In this document: positions 23,825 to 31,709 of the stretch, one piece after another
Layout: every line of letters starts with the position of its first letter
Position numbering within the stretch: position 1 is the first letter of the stretch
Assembly: GCA_902796425.1 (NCBI GenBank)
Contig: CADBPC010000029.1
Span: 1 to 38,001, forward strand
Length of the DNA: 38,001 nt
Direction: 5' to 3'
DNA from: an uncultured Lachnospiraceae bacterium
GTDB taxonomy: Bacteria; Bacillota; Clostridia; Lachnospirales; Lachnospiraceae
Notes under the pieces: model-generated
Told to the model about the DNA's origin: nothing
Seen by the model: only the letters and a program-made list of their open reading frames with translations
The model's database searches: none
Position numbers and translations under genes: made by a program

Positions 23825-26191
23825 TCACCATTCATTCGCAAGGAAGTAGTCGGATGTCCATTCCGGGGCAGGAACCGGATCCGGATTTTTCCAGAACTCT
23901 TCCGTCCAGTCGATTCCCATCTTCTCCCGCCACTGAGTATCGGTCATTCTGTCGCCGATGGGCTGTGTGAACTGATAGAAGGAGAAAACCGTACCTGTCG
24001 CAAGCTTTCGGACGCCGTCTACAGTAACAATAACATAAACTGTGGAAGGTTTGCCCGTAGCAGTTTCAAGCACAAGCCCTGCGGAGGGATCTGTCGCAAC
24101 ATCGACAACGAGTGCCGACGGGAATTCCTGTGCCCTTACATACTCGGACGCCGCCTGGTCGCGGATCGCCTCATACCAGAAATGCTCCAGCTGTCCTCCC
24201 CAGGTGCGGATCAGCTCAAACTCTTCATCGGAAGGAAGCTCTCCGGCCAGTTCTTTTTCGGAGATAACATGAAGGCGCTCTGCCATTTCGGCAAGAATCT
24301 CGAGATTATCACCGTCCGCCTTTGAAAGATAGTCAAAGGATTCCAGACCCTCTGCGGTTGCCTCCGCAAGCGCGCACAGCCTTGCGTATACAAGAGGCTC
24401 AGGCTCGACATAGCCCCTGTCGTCGCGGTCCTCATCCCATCCGCCGCCCATCTCAGCCATGACCTGCTTGCCGTAAAGGATGGTGTCATGCTTCAGCTCC
24501 GTCCAGCTTCCGAGAAACGTTGAAAGGTTCTTGTGGAGCCAGGCCTTTGTCCTCATAAAGGCGGGATATCCTTCTTCCTTTTCCGCAAGGAGCGGGCGGA
24601 TCATATTCAGCCAGCTGTTATACAGTGACTGGCTCCAGAAGGAATCATCCTGTTCTTCAATCTTCTCCTTGAGAAGCTCCATCTTTTCAGTGTATCCGGC
24701 ATAGCCGGTTTCACCCTGGCTGTCAAGGATTTCCAGTGCTTCATCGCTGCCCATGGCCGCGGCGACATCCAGTGCGTCGGGCAGCATCCTGCGTTCGCCG
24801 CCTTCGTTTTCCTTAACGCTCCTGTAGATCAGGTTCTGGAAAATAACCGCATCTGCCGTGGAGCGCTGGCCCATAAAGCGGAAGCCGGTAATCACGGCGT
24901 CTCTGTCCTCATCAATGCTCTCATCGAAGATGGGGATGGAATTAATCTCCGGGGCGGGAACCTTTCCCGTCAGCGTGTGATATTTCTTCCATGAGGCCTC
25001 ATCCCCGGCAAGATCACCTGCCTGCGCACCGCTCCCGTATACCGCATCGGCAATCGGCCTGTATTCATAATATCCGGCGTCGTCGCTCTGGCCCGCAAAA
25101 AAGGAGGTAACCGTATAAATTCTCTCCCACAAGGAAAGATTGTCGCCGTCCATCGCAAGAAGCATCAGGAGAGCCGACCGGTCAAGATCCTCGTTTATCT
25201 GCGTGAAATTCATTCTTCCGTACCACATCAGAGCCCTGAAGTAGCAGGAAAGGTCCTCATCCTGATCATAATACCCGCGCGGCTTATACTGGCTGTAATC
25301 CTCGTAATCCTCAAACAGCGGAGAAACAGCGAGTCCTTCCGCAGCCATGATCAGCCGGATCTCTTCGTCAGCCAGGGCGGCTGCTGTGTCAGGGAGTTCT
25401 TTCGAAGCGGCTCCGGAAAGGGAACTGCCATTGTCCAGAAGAGTAAGCGCAACCGCAAAATAAGCCGAATTTCTGGCTGCGGCACTCTCCCATTCGGTGC
25501 CCTTAAGTTCATCATACTGATCAAGGGAGGCATCCAGCATTCCTTCCGTCAGCGCTTCCAGATCGTAGATAAGATGCTCTTTTTCCGTCTTTTTCAAAAG
25601 CTGCGAGAAGAAAAGATGGTAAGAATGCAGAAGAGAATCCGCTGTCACGAAATTCGGGGTAAGCTCATAGCGGTTCATTTCATATTCTTCAAAAAACTCG
25701 TGGCCCCCGCCTTCGCTGACGAAGAATCCGTTTGTCAAAAGAAGCTCCTGAGAGCGTTCATCTAAATAGCGGAAATCCTCCCAGTTCTCAAGCTCCTCAA
25801 GATTTTCGGGAATTCCGGGATCCTCTGCATGGAATTCCGGGGGCTCTTCTTCAGGCGTGACTGCGCCGCCGGTCAGTAAAGGCCGCGCAAGCGCCCTGAT
25901 ATTCCCGGCATCCGGAAGATCGTCCGCTGAAATGACAACCTCATCCCCAGCGACCGGCTCTTCCGCGGAAGAATCCTCTTCCTTCGGGGAATCCTCTTCC
26001 TGCAGGGAATCCGCTTCTGAACCTTCCTCCGAAACAGTTCCGGCGGGAGAAGCTGTTTCTTCCCTGGCAGTGCCCTCCGGGGCAGCGGCTCCGGCATCTC
26101 CCGGACTCTCCGGTGCAGCGCTCCTGCCGCACCCTGCAAGGATAATACAGCTGAGCATCAATGATGTCATCCTGATAAGTTTCTTGCGCAT
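23825..26191 (-). CDS. DUF3160-domain surface lipoprotein
   Basis: A 788-residue probable lipoprotein. The signal peptide MRKKLIRMTSLMLSCIILAGC carries a good lipobox (LAGC, C21). An acidic Glu/Ser/Asp/Pro-rich linker of imperfect repeats follows (about 25-95), then a large helical domain. The segment ELTPNFVTADSLLHSYHLFFSQLLKKTE fits DUF3160, whose function is unknown. The end is beta-like (GLVLETATGKPSTVYVIVTVDG). The ribosome binding site is GAGGGA. It is the first gene of a two-gene operon with the small membrane protein at 23182. The linker probably spans the wall. Lipoprotein assignment is firm; the domain name is from memory of the family pattern. Confidence 0.85.
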   Translation of the reverse strand: MRKKLIRMTSLMLSCIILAGCGRSAAPESPGDAGAAAPEGTAREETASPAGTVSEEGSEADSLQEEDSPKEEDSSAEEPVAGDEVVISADDLPDAGNIRALARPLLTGGAVTPEEEPPEFHAEDPGIPENLEELENWEDFRYLDERSQELLLTNGFFVSEGGGHEFFEEYEMNRYELTPNFVTADSLLHSYHLFFSQLLKKTEKEHLIYDLEALTEGMLDASLDQYDELKGTEWESAAARNSAYFAVALTLLDNGSSLSGAASKELPDTAAALADEEIRLIMAAEGLAVSPLFEDYEDYSQYKPRGYYDQDEDLSCYFRALMWYGRMNFTQINEDLDRSALLMLLAMDGDNLSLWERIYTVTSFFAGQSDDAGYYEYRPIADAVYGSGAQAGDLAGDEASWKKYHTLTGKVPAPEINSIPIFDESIDEDRDAVITGFRFMGQRSTADAVIFQNLIYRSVKENEGGERRMLPDALDVAAAMGSDEALEILDSQGETGYAGYTEKMELLKEKIEEQDDSFWSQSLYNSWLNMIRPLLAEKEEGYPAFMRTKAWLHKNLSTFLGSWTELKHDTILYGKQVMAEMGGGWDEDRDDRGYVEPEPLVYARLCALAEATAEGLESFDYLSKADGDNLEILAEMAERLHVISEKELAGELPSDEEFELIRTWGGQLEHFWYEAIRDQAASEYVRAQEFPSALVVDVATDPSAGLVLETATGKPSTVYVIVTVDGVRKLATGTVFSFYQFTQPIGDRMTDTQWREKMGIDWTEEFWKNPDPVPAPEWTSDYFLANEW

Positions 26192-26291
26192 ATTCGGTCC
26201 CTCAAATCAAATGTATCCTCATCTTATAGTATTATACACCAGAAGATGCAAACGAAGAAGAAAACACCCCCAATTACCATCAGAAATACCA

Positions 26292-26319
26292 TTGAAAAAT
26301 ACGTGCAAAGTGATATTCT
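26292..26319 (+). promoter_or_regulatory. Possible promoter of the MATE gene
   Basis: TTGAAA (26292-26297), 16 bases, TATTCT (26314-26319), 54 bases before the start. A TATAAT on the minus strand (26231-26236) may serve the divergent DUF3160 operon, but its -35 is poor. Confidence 0.5.
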
Positions 26320-26373
26320 AATCAAACGCCCGTTTATTGGATTTCAACTACCCTTTCAGGTATGGGAGCATAT

Positions 26374-27783
26374 ATGAGAAAAAGTATTACGGAAAAGGCG
26401 CCGAAGGAAAGCACCAAGAGCCCGGCATATGTGAACCGGATTACAAGCGGCGTCATCTGGAAGCAGCTCCTGCTCTATTTCTTTCCTCTTCTTTTCGGAA
26501 GCTTCTTCCAGCAGCTGTACAATACGGTAGACGCGGTAATTGTCGGCAGGTTCGTGGGAAAAGAGGCTCTTGCAGCGGTCGGCGGGAGCGCTGCCGTCCT
26601 TGTCAACTATTTCATCGGCTTTTTCGGAGGTCTTTCCGCAGGAGCAGCGGTAATCATTTCGCAGTACTACGGCGCAAAAAAGGACAGCGACGTGTCGGAT
26701 GCGGTACATACCTCGATTGCCCTGTCGATAGTGGGAGGAATCCTGTTTACGCTGATCGGTACGATCGGCGCGCCTCTTGCCATCCGGCTTATGGGAACCC
26801 CTGCGGAAACCGTTGCGGATTCGGTCCTTTATCTCAGGATATTCTTCTGCGGTATGGTGCCGAACCTTGTCTATAACATGGGCGCGGGAATCCTGCGCGC
26901 GGTGGGTGATTCCAGGCGTCCGCTCTATGTGCTCATCGTAAGCTGTTTTGCGAATATTGTCCTGGACCTGGTATTTGTGGTATTTCTCGGTATGGGAGTT
27001 GCAGGCGTCGCGCTTGCCACCATCCTGTGCCAGGCGGTGTGCGCGGTGATGACGCTGATGATCCTTGCAAGGGCCAATGCATCCTATACGTTCCGTCCGT
27101 CGCTCCTGAGATTCCACCGTCATATACTGCGCAAGACGCTCGCGCTGGGACTGCCGACCGGTATCCAGTCGACAATGTATTCCATCTCCAATATCATCAT
27201 ACAGGCCGCGATCAACGGCTTTTCAACCGATGCGGTATCCGCGTGGGCGGCAATCAGCAAGATCGACGCCATCTACTGGATGCTGATTAATTCTCTGGGA
27301 GTTGCGGTTACTACCTTTGCCGGACAGAATTTCGGCGCAGGCCTTCTGTACAGAGTCCGTTCCTGCGTAAGGCAGAGCCTGGTGATTGCAGGCGTTATGA
27401 CAGGCGTCGTCAGTACACTGCTGTACATGCACGGCTGGAGACTGATCACACTCTTCTCCTCGGATGAAAGCGTAATCTCCACAGGAACGATGATGATGCG
27501 GTTTCTGGTGTCCTGCTATATTACCTATTTCATGATTGAAGTCCTGAGCGGCTCGCTCAGGGGGATGGGAAATTCCTTTATTCCGATGCTGATATCCGTG
27601 ACCTGCATCTGCGGCCTGCGTATTCTGTGGCTTGCTGTGGCACTGCCGGCAAATCACACTATCCGCACTGTGATGATGAGCTATCCGATCAGCTGGCTTG
27701 CCAGTTCGACACTGTTTTCAGTGTATTACCTTATATTTATAAAGCATCTCAATCCGCTGACAGGAAAAAGAACCGCGGCCTGA
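26374..27783 (+). CDS. MATE-family efflux transporter
   Basis: Cation-coupled multidrug/toxin exporter of 469 residues with twelve membrane segments in two six-helix halves. Family features include LLFGSFFQQLYNTVDAVIVGRFVGKEALAAVG at the start, FFGGLSAGAAVIISQYYGAKK, GAGILRAVGDSRRPL, and the second-half counterparts ALGLPTGIQSTMYSISNIIIQ and LSGSLRGMGNSFIPM. This is close to the NorM/DinF-like MATE proteins common in Clostridia. ATG 26374 is chosen because GGGAG lies 5 bases before it; ATG 26362, 12 bases upstream, is possible but lacks spacing. Substrate unknown. The end converges on dtd, and the stop codon lies within the dtd terminator hairpin. Confidence 0.94.
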   Translation: MRKSITEKAPKESTKSPAYVNRITSGVIWKQLLLYFFPLLFGSFFQQLYNTVDAVIVGRFVGKEALAAVGGSAAVLVNYFIGFFGGLSAGAAVIISQYYGAKKDSDVSDAVHTSIALSIVGGILFTLIGTIGAPLAIRLMGTPAETVADSVLYLRIFFCGMVPNLVYNMGAGILRAVGDSRRPLYVLIVSCFANIVLDLVFVVFLGMGVAGVALATILCQAVCAVMTLMILARANASYTFRPSLLRFHRHILRKTLALGLPTGIQSTMYSISNIIIQAAINGFSTDAVSAWAAISKIDAIYWMLINSLGVAVTTFAGQNFGAGLLYRVRSCVRQSLVIAGVMTGVVSTLLYMHGWRLITLFSSDESVISTGTMMMRFLVSCYITYFMIEVLSGSLRGMGNSFIPMLISVTCICGLRILWLAVALPANHTIRTVMMSYPISWLASSTLFSVYYLIFIKHLNPLTGKRTAA

Positions 27784-27798
27784 TTTTAAGGGCCGCGG
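27768..27798 (-). terminator. Intrinsic terminator of the AI-2E permease-dtd operon
   Basis: 8-bp perfect stem CCGCGGCC (27773-27780) / GGCCGCGG (27791-27798). Read on the minus strand it is followed by TTCTTTTT. On the plus strand no T-tract follows, so it serves the minus-strand genes, although it overlaps the MATE stop codon. Confidence 0.82.
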
Positions 27799-27835
27799 AA
27801 CAAAGTATCGGAACAAAATATCGGAACAAAGTATC
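27797..27835. repeat. Three tandem 13-bp repeats
   Basis: GGAACAAAGTATC, GGAACAAAATATC and GGAACAAAGTATC stand head to tail (27797-27835), with a single substitution in the middle copy. They fill the gap between the terminator stem and the dtd stop codon. Confidence 0.9.
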
Positions 27836-28280
27836 AGAGGGTTTCGGAATCCAGAAGAATTGTAAACGGCCCGTCGTTTACAAGTGATACACTCATTTCG
27901 GCGCCAAAGATCCCGCGTTCGACAACCGGAACGGTCTGGGCGCATTTCTTCAGGATATATTCATACAGAGCCTCGGCATGAGCCGGATCGCCCGCCTTTA
28001 TAAAGGACGGGCGGTTTCCTTTTCTGCAGTCCGCATAAAGGGTAAATTGTGAGACAATCAGGAGCTCTCCGTTTACGCTGGCAAGATCAAGGTTTGTTTT
28101 GCCGTTCTCATCCTCGAAAATCCGAAGGCGGATCATCTTTGAAACCATCTTGTCGGCGGTTTCCTGCGTGTCTGTCTCTGATACGCCGACAAGGACCATA
28201 AACCCTTTGCCGATCCGCCCTACCACTTCGTCATTTACTGTTACCTGCGCGTTCTTGACACGCTGAATTACAAATCGCAT
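27834..28280 (-). CDS. dtd: D-aminoacyl-tRNA deacylase
   Basis: Hydrolyses D-amino acids (and glycine mischarged on tRNA-Ala) from tRNA, a proofreading step in translation. The protein has 148 residues, standard length. Conserved elements are [41 protein letters not shown], the active-site strand [17 protein letters not shown], and the cross-subunit motif [11 protein letters not shown], where the usual NxGPVT has phenylalanine for valine. The start codon overlaps the end of the upstream permease gene by 13 bases, so the two are translationally linked. A strong terminator follows. Confidence 0.95.
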   Translation of the reverse strand: MRFVIQRVKNAQVTVNDEVVGRIGKGFMVLVGVSETDTQETADKMVSKMIRLRIFEDENGKTNLDLASVNGELLIVSQFTLYADCRKGNRPSFIKAGDPAHAEALYEYILKKCAQTVPVVERGIFGAEMSVSLVNDGPFTILLDSETL

Positions 28281-29641
28281 TTATCTTCCTGCTTTTCTTT
28301 TACTGTCTCCCTGACGGGGCGCTCCTTCATGTGAAGCGCTCTTGCCCATGCGGTGCGCGGCTTCTGCGCGTGGAAAGAGGTTGCATTCTCATCACGGATG
28401 GAAAACCGCACCCCTTCGTCGTAATATGCAGTATCTTTGAATTCCGAGAGACTTGTAGTCTTTCCTTTCCTTCGGAGGTAATGATTGGTGATCCTGCCGG
28501 TCAGTGCGTAAAAGACTGCGAACAGAGGTACACCCACAACCCATCCGGGCACGCCCCACATGGCTCCGAACAGGAGAATTGCAAAGATGACCCAGAAGCT
28601 GGACAGTCCTGTCGAATCACCCAGAATCTTGGGACCGAGAATATTGCCGTCAAACTGCTGCAGCGCAATTACAAATAACAGAATGTAAAGCGCTTCCAGT
28701 GGATTGATCATGAAGACCAGGATCGAACTGATGATTGCGCCGATATAAGGACCGAAGAAAGGAATCAGGTTTGTTATGCCGACGATAAAGGAAACCAGGA
28801 CGGGGAAAGGCGTCCCGATAATCTTTGTCCCGATAAAACACAGAATACCGATAATTACGGAATCGACAATTTTGCCGGTTATAAAGCCAATGAACGTATG
28901 ATGTGTGAAACGGAACGCTCCGACGATCTCGTTGGCCCAGCTCTCATCAAAAAATGCATAGGCCATCTTTTTGAAGCGTCCTGCGATATCCTCCTTGGAA
29001 TTGAGCAGGTATACCGAAACAATCATGCCGATAATAAAATCAAAAATACTGGAAATGATATTATATACGCTCCGGTATACAATCTGGAGGAGACTGGAAA
29101 GACGATCTCCGCTGAAATTCTTTTTGACAAAGTTATTAAGCTGCTCTTCGAGCTGGCTGTAGACGCCCTCGAATGTTGACTGCTGCTCCGGGTTGGATTC
29201 CAGCAGATGATTGAAAAACTTCTCAACGTTGTCTATATATATGGGAAAGTTACGGATGATGGTCTCAATACTCCTGATCAGCTGCGGAACAATAATACGA
29301 ATGACTCCGTACAGCACGGCGACCATGAAAAGAAAAGTGATGGCAACGGAAATCTTCCGCATCTGCCTCTTTTTTGACTCGTCTGAGCGCAGCATGTCAA
29401 CTCCGAACCTGCGATAGATCGGAATCAGTATATGATCCTCGATGAAATTCAATACAGGAGAAAGAATATAAGCAATGATAATTCCGTAGACAATGCCCAT
29501 CATATGGGATATGATGTCGCCCATCCGTCCCGTGAAGCGTGAACCGTTAAAGAGCAGATAGAAAAAGATAAGCACTGCTGCTGCAGTAAGAAATACAGTG
29601 ATAGCCCAGGTCAACTGATTTTTGTCTGGTTTATATTTCAT
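28268..29641 (-). CDS. AI-2E family transporter (YdiK/TqsA-type permease)
   Basis: Polytopic protein of 457 residues with about eight membrane segments and a charged C-terminal cytoplasmic tail of ~70 residues. Family marks are the N-terminal pair of helices with [17 protein letters not shown], the long extracytoplasmic helical region (residues ~140-200), and the later [24 protein letters not shown] and [33 protein letters not shown]. Despite the name, most members are not shown to move autoinducer-2; some are ion/proton antiporters. ATG 29641 is preferred (AAAGGAG about 9 bases upstream) over an in-frame TTG at 29665. First gene of an operon with dtd. Confidence 0.93.
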   Translation of the reverse strand: MKYKPDKNQLTWAITVFLTAAAVLIFFYLLFNGSRFTGRMGDIISHMMGIVYGIIIAYILSPVLNFIEDHILIPIYRRFGVDMLRSDESKKRQMRKISVAITFLFMVAVLYGVIRIIVPQLIRSIETIIRNFPIYIDNVEKFFNHLLESNPEQQSTFEGVYSQLEEQLNNFVKKNFSGDRLSSLLQIVYRSVYNIISSIFDFIIGMIVSVYLLNSKEDIAGRFKKMAYAFFDESWANEIVGAFRFTHHTFIGFITGKIVDSVIIGILCFIGTKIIGTPFPVLVSFIVGITNLIPFFGPYIGAIISSILVFMINPLEALYILLFVIALQQFDGNILGPKILGDSTGLSSFWVIFAILLFGAMWGVPGWVVGVPLFAVFYALTGRITNHYLRRKGKTTSLSEFKDTAYYDEGVRFSIRDENATSFHAQKPRTAWARALHMKERPVRETVKEKQEDKCDL

Positions 29642-29725
29642 GACTCTACGCTCCTTTGCTCTCAATCTTTTATTTTAACAGATTTGTCCGCTGATTGCAT
29701 CAATGATGCACCGGAAGCACAAAAT

Positions 29726-29762
29726 AACGGCAGAAGCATCCTTTGAAGGTTCATCTGCCGTT
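29726..29762 (-). terminator. Hairpin terminator after the YneA-like gene
   Basis: 9-bp perfect stem AACGGCAGA (29726-29734) / TCTGCCGTT (29754-29762), with a further inner CCTT/AAGG pairing. On the minus strand it is followed by ATTTTGTG, a weak T-tract. Confidence 0.6.
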
Positions 29763-29780
29763 CCGTAAGCGTAAATCATG

Positions 29781-29909
29781 TATGAGTACGAAATTCGCGA
29801 AATATATGAGTGCATGTATGAGTGTCAGTAAATGTGAGTGCCAAAACAAGTATGAGTGTACTGCACAGGTGTTATGTATGAGTTTTGTGTATGAGTGTTA
29901 TGTATGAGT
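29781..29909. repeat. TATGAGT repeat cluster
   Basis: Seven exact TATGAGT copies start at 29781, 29805, 29817, 29851, 29877, 29890 and 29903, plus a TGTGAGT variant at 29833. The last three stand 13 bases apart, so a 13-base unit (TGTTATGTATGAG-like) is repeating there. On the minus strand they read ACTCATA and fall in the 3' untranslated region of the YneA-like gene. This is the main content of the 269-base spacer 29642-29910. Confidence 0.85.
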
Positions 29910-29910
29910 G

Positions 29911-30375
29911 TCACTGCTGCTGTGCGAAATAAGGAACGATGATATGGGTGCCGGGACCTGCACCTTCTATGGTTCCGTAATACAGTCCGAGATGATTGAT
30001 TTCGCACACTTCGGCAATGTACTGCTCTGCGTCTGCATAGTGAGCGGGATCCGCGTACAGGCCTGCCAGTTCCTTTATGCCCATCTCATAGGTGAGCATT
30101 ACGCTCTTATAATACTTAATGTCGGAACCTGCAGCCGCATTGCCGGCCTTTCTGTCCGCGGCATCCGATGACAGTCCGAATATCATAAGGCAGCAGATAA
30201 GTATGATAACCGCGGCGATAAAAGCGGCTGCCGCGTACATGCGGTTAACCTGCCGGCATCTTCTCTGCCTTGCGAGAGCCGCTCTCTCATGCCATGCGGC
30301 TCCGGCGCGGTAAGTGTCCGCATCACTGTCAAAAAAATCGTCCTGTCCGGCTGTATACTGTACGTTGTATTCCAT
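29911..30375 (-). CDS. YneA-like membrane protein with degenerate LysM-like C-terminus (probable SOS division inhibitor)
   Basis: About 154 residues: a cytoplasmic acidic then basic part (to ~45), one membrane segment (AAAAFIAAVIILICCLMIFGL), and an extracellular ~90 residues. The end, with YIAEVCEINHL followed by GTIEGAGPGTHIIVPYF, has the form of a LysM motif (helix, N-L, then PG-x-IIVP). The usual opening GDTLW is replaced by TYEMGIKE, so peptidoglycan binding may be lost. It is divergent from lexA and its promoter carries a LexA box, which is the position and control of yneA, the SOS division suppressor of Bacillus. Function is inferred from that. Start is uncertain: ATG 30375 has GGAG 6 bases upstream; ATG 30378 and GTG 30396 are alternatives. 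Confidence 0.75.
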   Translation of the reverse strand: MEYNVQYTAGQDDFFDSDADTYRAGAAWHERAALARQRRCRQVNRMYAAAAFIAAVIILICCLMIFGLSSDAADRKAGNAAAGSDIKYYKSVMLTYEMGIKELAGLYADPAHYADAEQYIAEVCEINHLGLYYGTIEGAGPGTHIIVPYFAQQQ

Positions 30376-30429
30376 CATCCGCTCCGTCTGCTGCACCTGG
30401 TCTGCAGCCTGACCCTTAACTCTCCGAAA

Positions 30430-30443
30430 GGAACGCCTGTTCG
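30430..30443. promoter_or_regulatory. LexA box, downstream of the YneA-like promoter
   Basis: GGAAC-GCCT-GTTCG fits the Gram-positive SOS box CGAAC-N4-GTTCG at 9 of 10 positions. It lies about 13 bases beyond the -10 of the minus-strand promoter, inside the transcribed region. Confidence 0.7.
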
Positions 30444-30455
30444 ATTCATGTCTGT

Positions 30456-30484
30456 ATTATACCGAACAGGCGTTTGTATGTCAA
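30456..30484 (-). promoter_or_regulatory. Consensus sigma-A promoter of the YneA-like gene with LexA box in its spacer
   Basis: On the minus strand: TTGACA (30484-30479), exactly 17 bases, TATAAT (30461-30456), a perfect consensus promoter. The spacer contains the LexA box CGAAC-AGGC-GTTTG (plus strand 30463-30476), so repressor and polymerase would compete. This fits a strong promoter silent until SOS induction. Confidence 0.9.
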
Positions 30485-30506
30485 ACATTTTTTCGAACAT
30501 ATTTTT

Positions 30507-30546
30507 GGAATATATGTTTGCTTTTTTTCCTTCTCTTAATTAAAAT
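30507..30546 (+). promoter_or_regulatory. lexA promoter with overlapping LexA-like box
   Basis: TTGCTT (30518-30523), 17 bases, TAAAAT (30541-30546). The box GGAAT-ATAT-GTTTG (30507-30520) overlaps the -35 and a weaker half-site CGAAC-ATAT-TTTTG (30494-30507) precedes it. Autoregulation of lexA is implied. Confidence 0.75.
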
Positions 30547-30582
30547 AGAGTAAAAGTTATTCTTGACCGGAGGAGATCAATT

Positions 30583-31200
30583 ATGTCAAAAGGACGTATC
30601 ACAGCAAAGCAGCAGGAAATACTGGATTTCATCAAGCAGAGGATCCTCGAGCGCGGATATCCGCCTGCGGTCAGGGAGATCTGCGAGGCTGTCAGCCTGA
30701 AGTCGACTTCCTCAGTCCACTCTCATCTTGAGACACTTGAAAAGAACGGTTATATCCGCAGGGATGCCACGAAGCCCCGCGCAATTGAAATCTGTGATGA
30801 TGACTTCCAGATACTGCGCACGGAAATGGTTTCTCTTCCCATCGTCGGACAGGTGGCGGCAGGAATGCCTATCCTGGCGCAGCAGAACATCGAGAGCTAT
30901 TTCCCTGTTCCGGCGTCGGACGTTCCTTCGGGAGAGTCGTTTGTCCTGCGCGTGCGGGGCGACTCCATGATCAACGTCGGCATCTTCAACAATGACCTTA
31001 TATTTGTCAATTCGTGCAGCAGCGCGGAGAACGGAGAAATTGTTGTCGCCCTGGTGGATGACGAAGCCACGGTTAAGCGGTTTTTCAAAGAGGACGGATA
31101 TATCCGCCTGCAGCCGGAGAACGATCATATGGATCCTATTATTGTGGATCACTGTACGATTCTCGGAAAGGTGTTCGGCGTATATCGCATCGTCAGATGA
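30583..31200 (+). CDS. lexA: LexA repressor
   Basis: SOS regulator of 205 residues. The N-terminal winged helix (TAKQQEILDFIKQRILERGYPPAVREICEAVSLKSTSSVHSHL) binds the SOS boxes. The C-terminal peptidase fold (S24) has its scissile bond at A93-G94 (QVAAGMP), nucleophile S128 (RGDSMIN) and general base K165 (EATVKRF), so RecA-stimulated self-cleavage is expected. ATG 30583 has GGAGG about 8-10 bases upstream. It is divergent from a YneA-like gene, with LexA-box-like sequences in the shared region, and is closed by a strong bidirectional terminator. Confidence 0.97.
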   Translation: MSKGRITAKQQEILDFIKQRILERGYPPAVREICEAVSLKSTSSVHSHLETLEKNGYIRRDATKPRAIEICDDDFQILRTEMVSLPIVGQVAAGMPILAQQNIESYFPVPASDVPSGESFVLRVRGDSMINVGIFNNDLIFVNSCSSAENGEIVVALVDDEATVKRFFKEDGYIRLQPENDHMDPIIVDHCTILGKVFGVYRIVR

Positions 31201-31247
31201 CGGTCCCCTGGGCTCCGCGTAGAATCAGTATCTGAGACCGGTAAACG

Positions 31248-31296
31248 AAAAAACTCTTCCGGAGGAAGGACTATCCTTCTTCCGGAAGAGTTTTTT
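31248..31296. terminator. Bidirectional terminator between lexA and rsfS
   Basis: Long stem AAACTCTTCCGG (31251-31262) / CCGGAAGAGTTT (31282-31293), flanked by A-run and T-run on both sides (TTTTTT at 31291-31296). It can end lexA (plus) and the rsfS operon (minus). Confidence 0.92.
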
Positions 31297-31320
31297 AATC
31301 TTCATTGATATTTATAAGTC

Positions 31321-31680
31321 TCAAAGCGAATCGGCCGGGATTTCCTTTCCGTCGCGCCAGATGCGTTCGAGATCGTACAGCAGCCGGTTGTTCTCGTCGA
31401 AGACATGGACGATGACATCGCCGAAATCCAGCAGGACCCAGTTGGCTGTGTTATATCCCTCAATCTGCTTTACGGCATAACCGGATTTGCCGAGCTTTTC
31501 CTCGACGCCGTCCGCAAGTGCCTGGATCTGGCTGCGGTTTGTGCCGCTGGCGATGATGAAATAGTCGGCCAGTACGGAAACGTCACTGATGTCGATGACT
31601 TTAATATCCGAAGCCTTTTTGTCTTCCAGCGCCTCAATAACCATCCTGGCTATTTCAGCTGACTTTTTAATATCTTCCAT
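31321..31680 (-). CDS. rsfS: Ribosome silencing factor RsfS (YbeB/Iojap)
   Basis: A 119-residue factor that binds ribosomal protein L14 and blocks joining of the subunits in stationary phase or starvation. Conserved parts are KASDIKVIDISDVSVLADYFIIASGTNRSQIQALADGVEE, then EGYNTANWVLLDFGDVIVHVFDENNR..YDLERIWRD, matching the family end to end. GGGAG lies about 10 bases upstream of the ATG. It is the last gene of the minus-strand ribosome/NAD cluster, 29 bases after yqeK, the usual nadD-yqeK-rsfS order of Firmicutes. Confidence 0.96.
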   Translation of the reverse strand: MEDIKKSAEIARMVIEALEDKKASDIKVIDISDVSVLADYFIIASGTNRSQIQALADGVEEKLGKSGYAVKQIEGYNTANWVLLDFGDVIVHVFDENNRLLYDLERIWRDGKEIPADSL

Positions 31681-31709
31681 ATTCAGCGTCTCCCGTTAAT
31701 GTAGTACTG

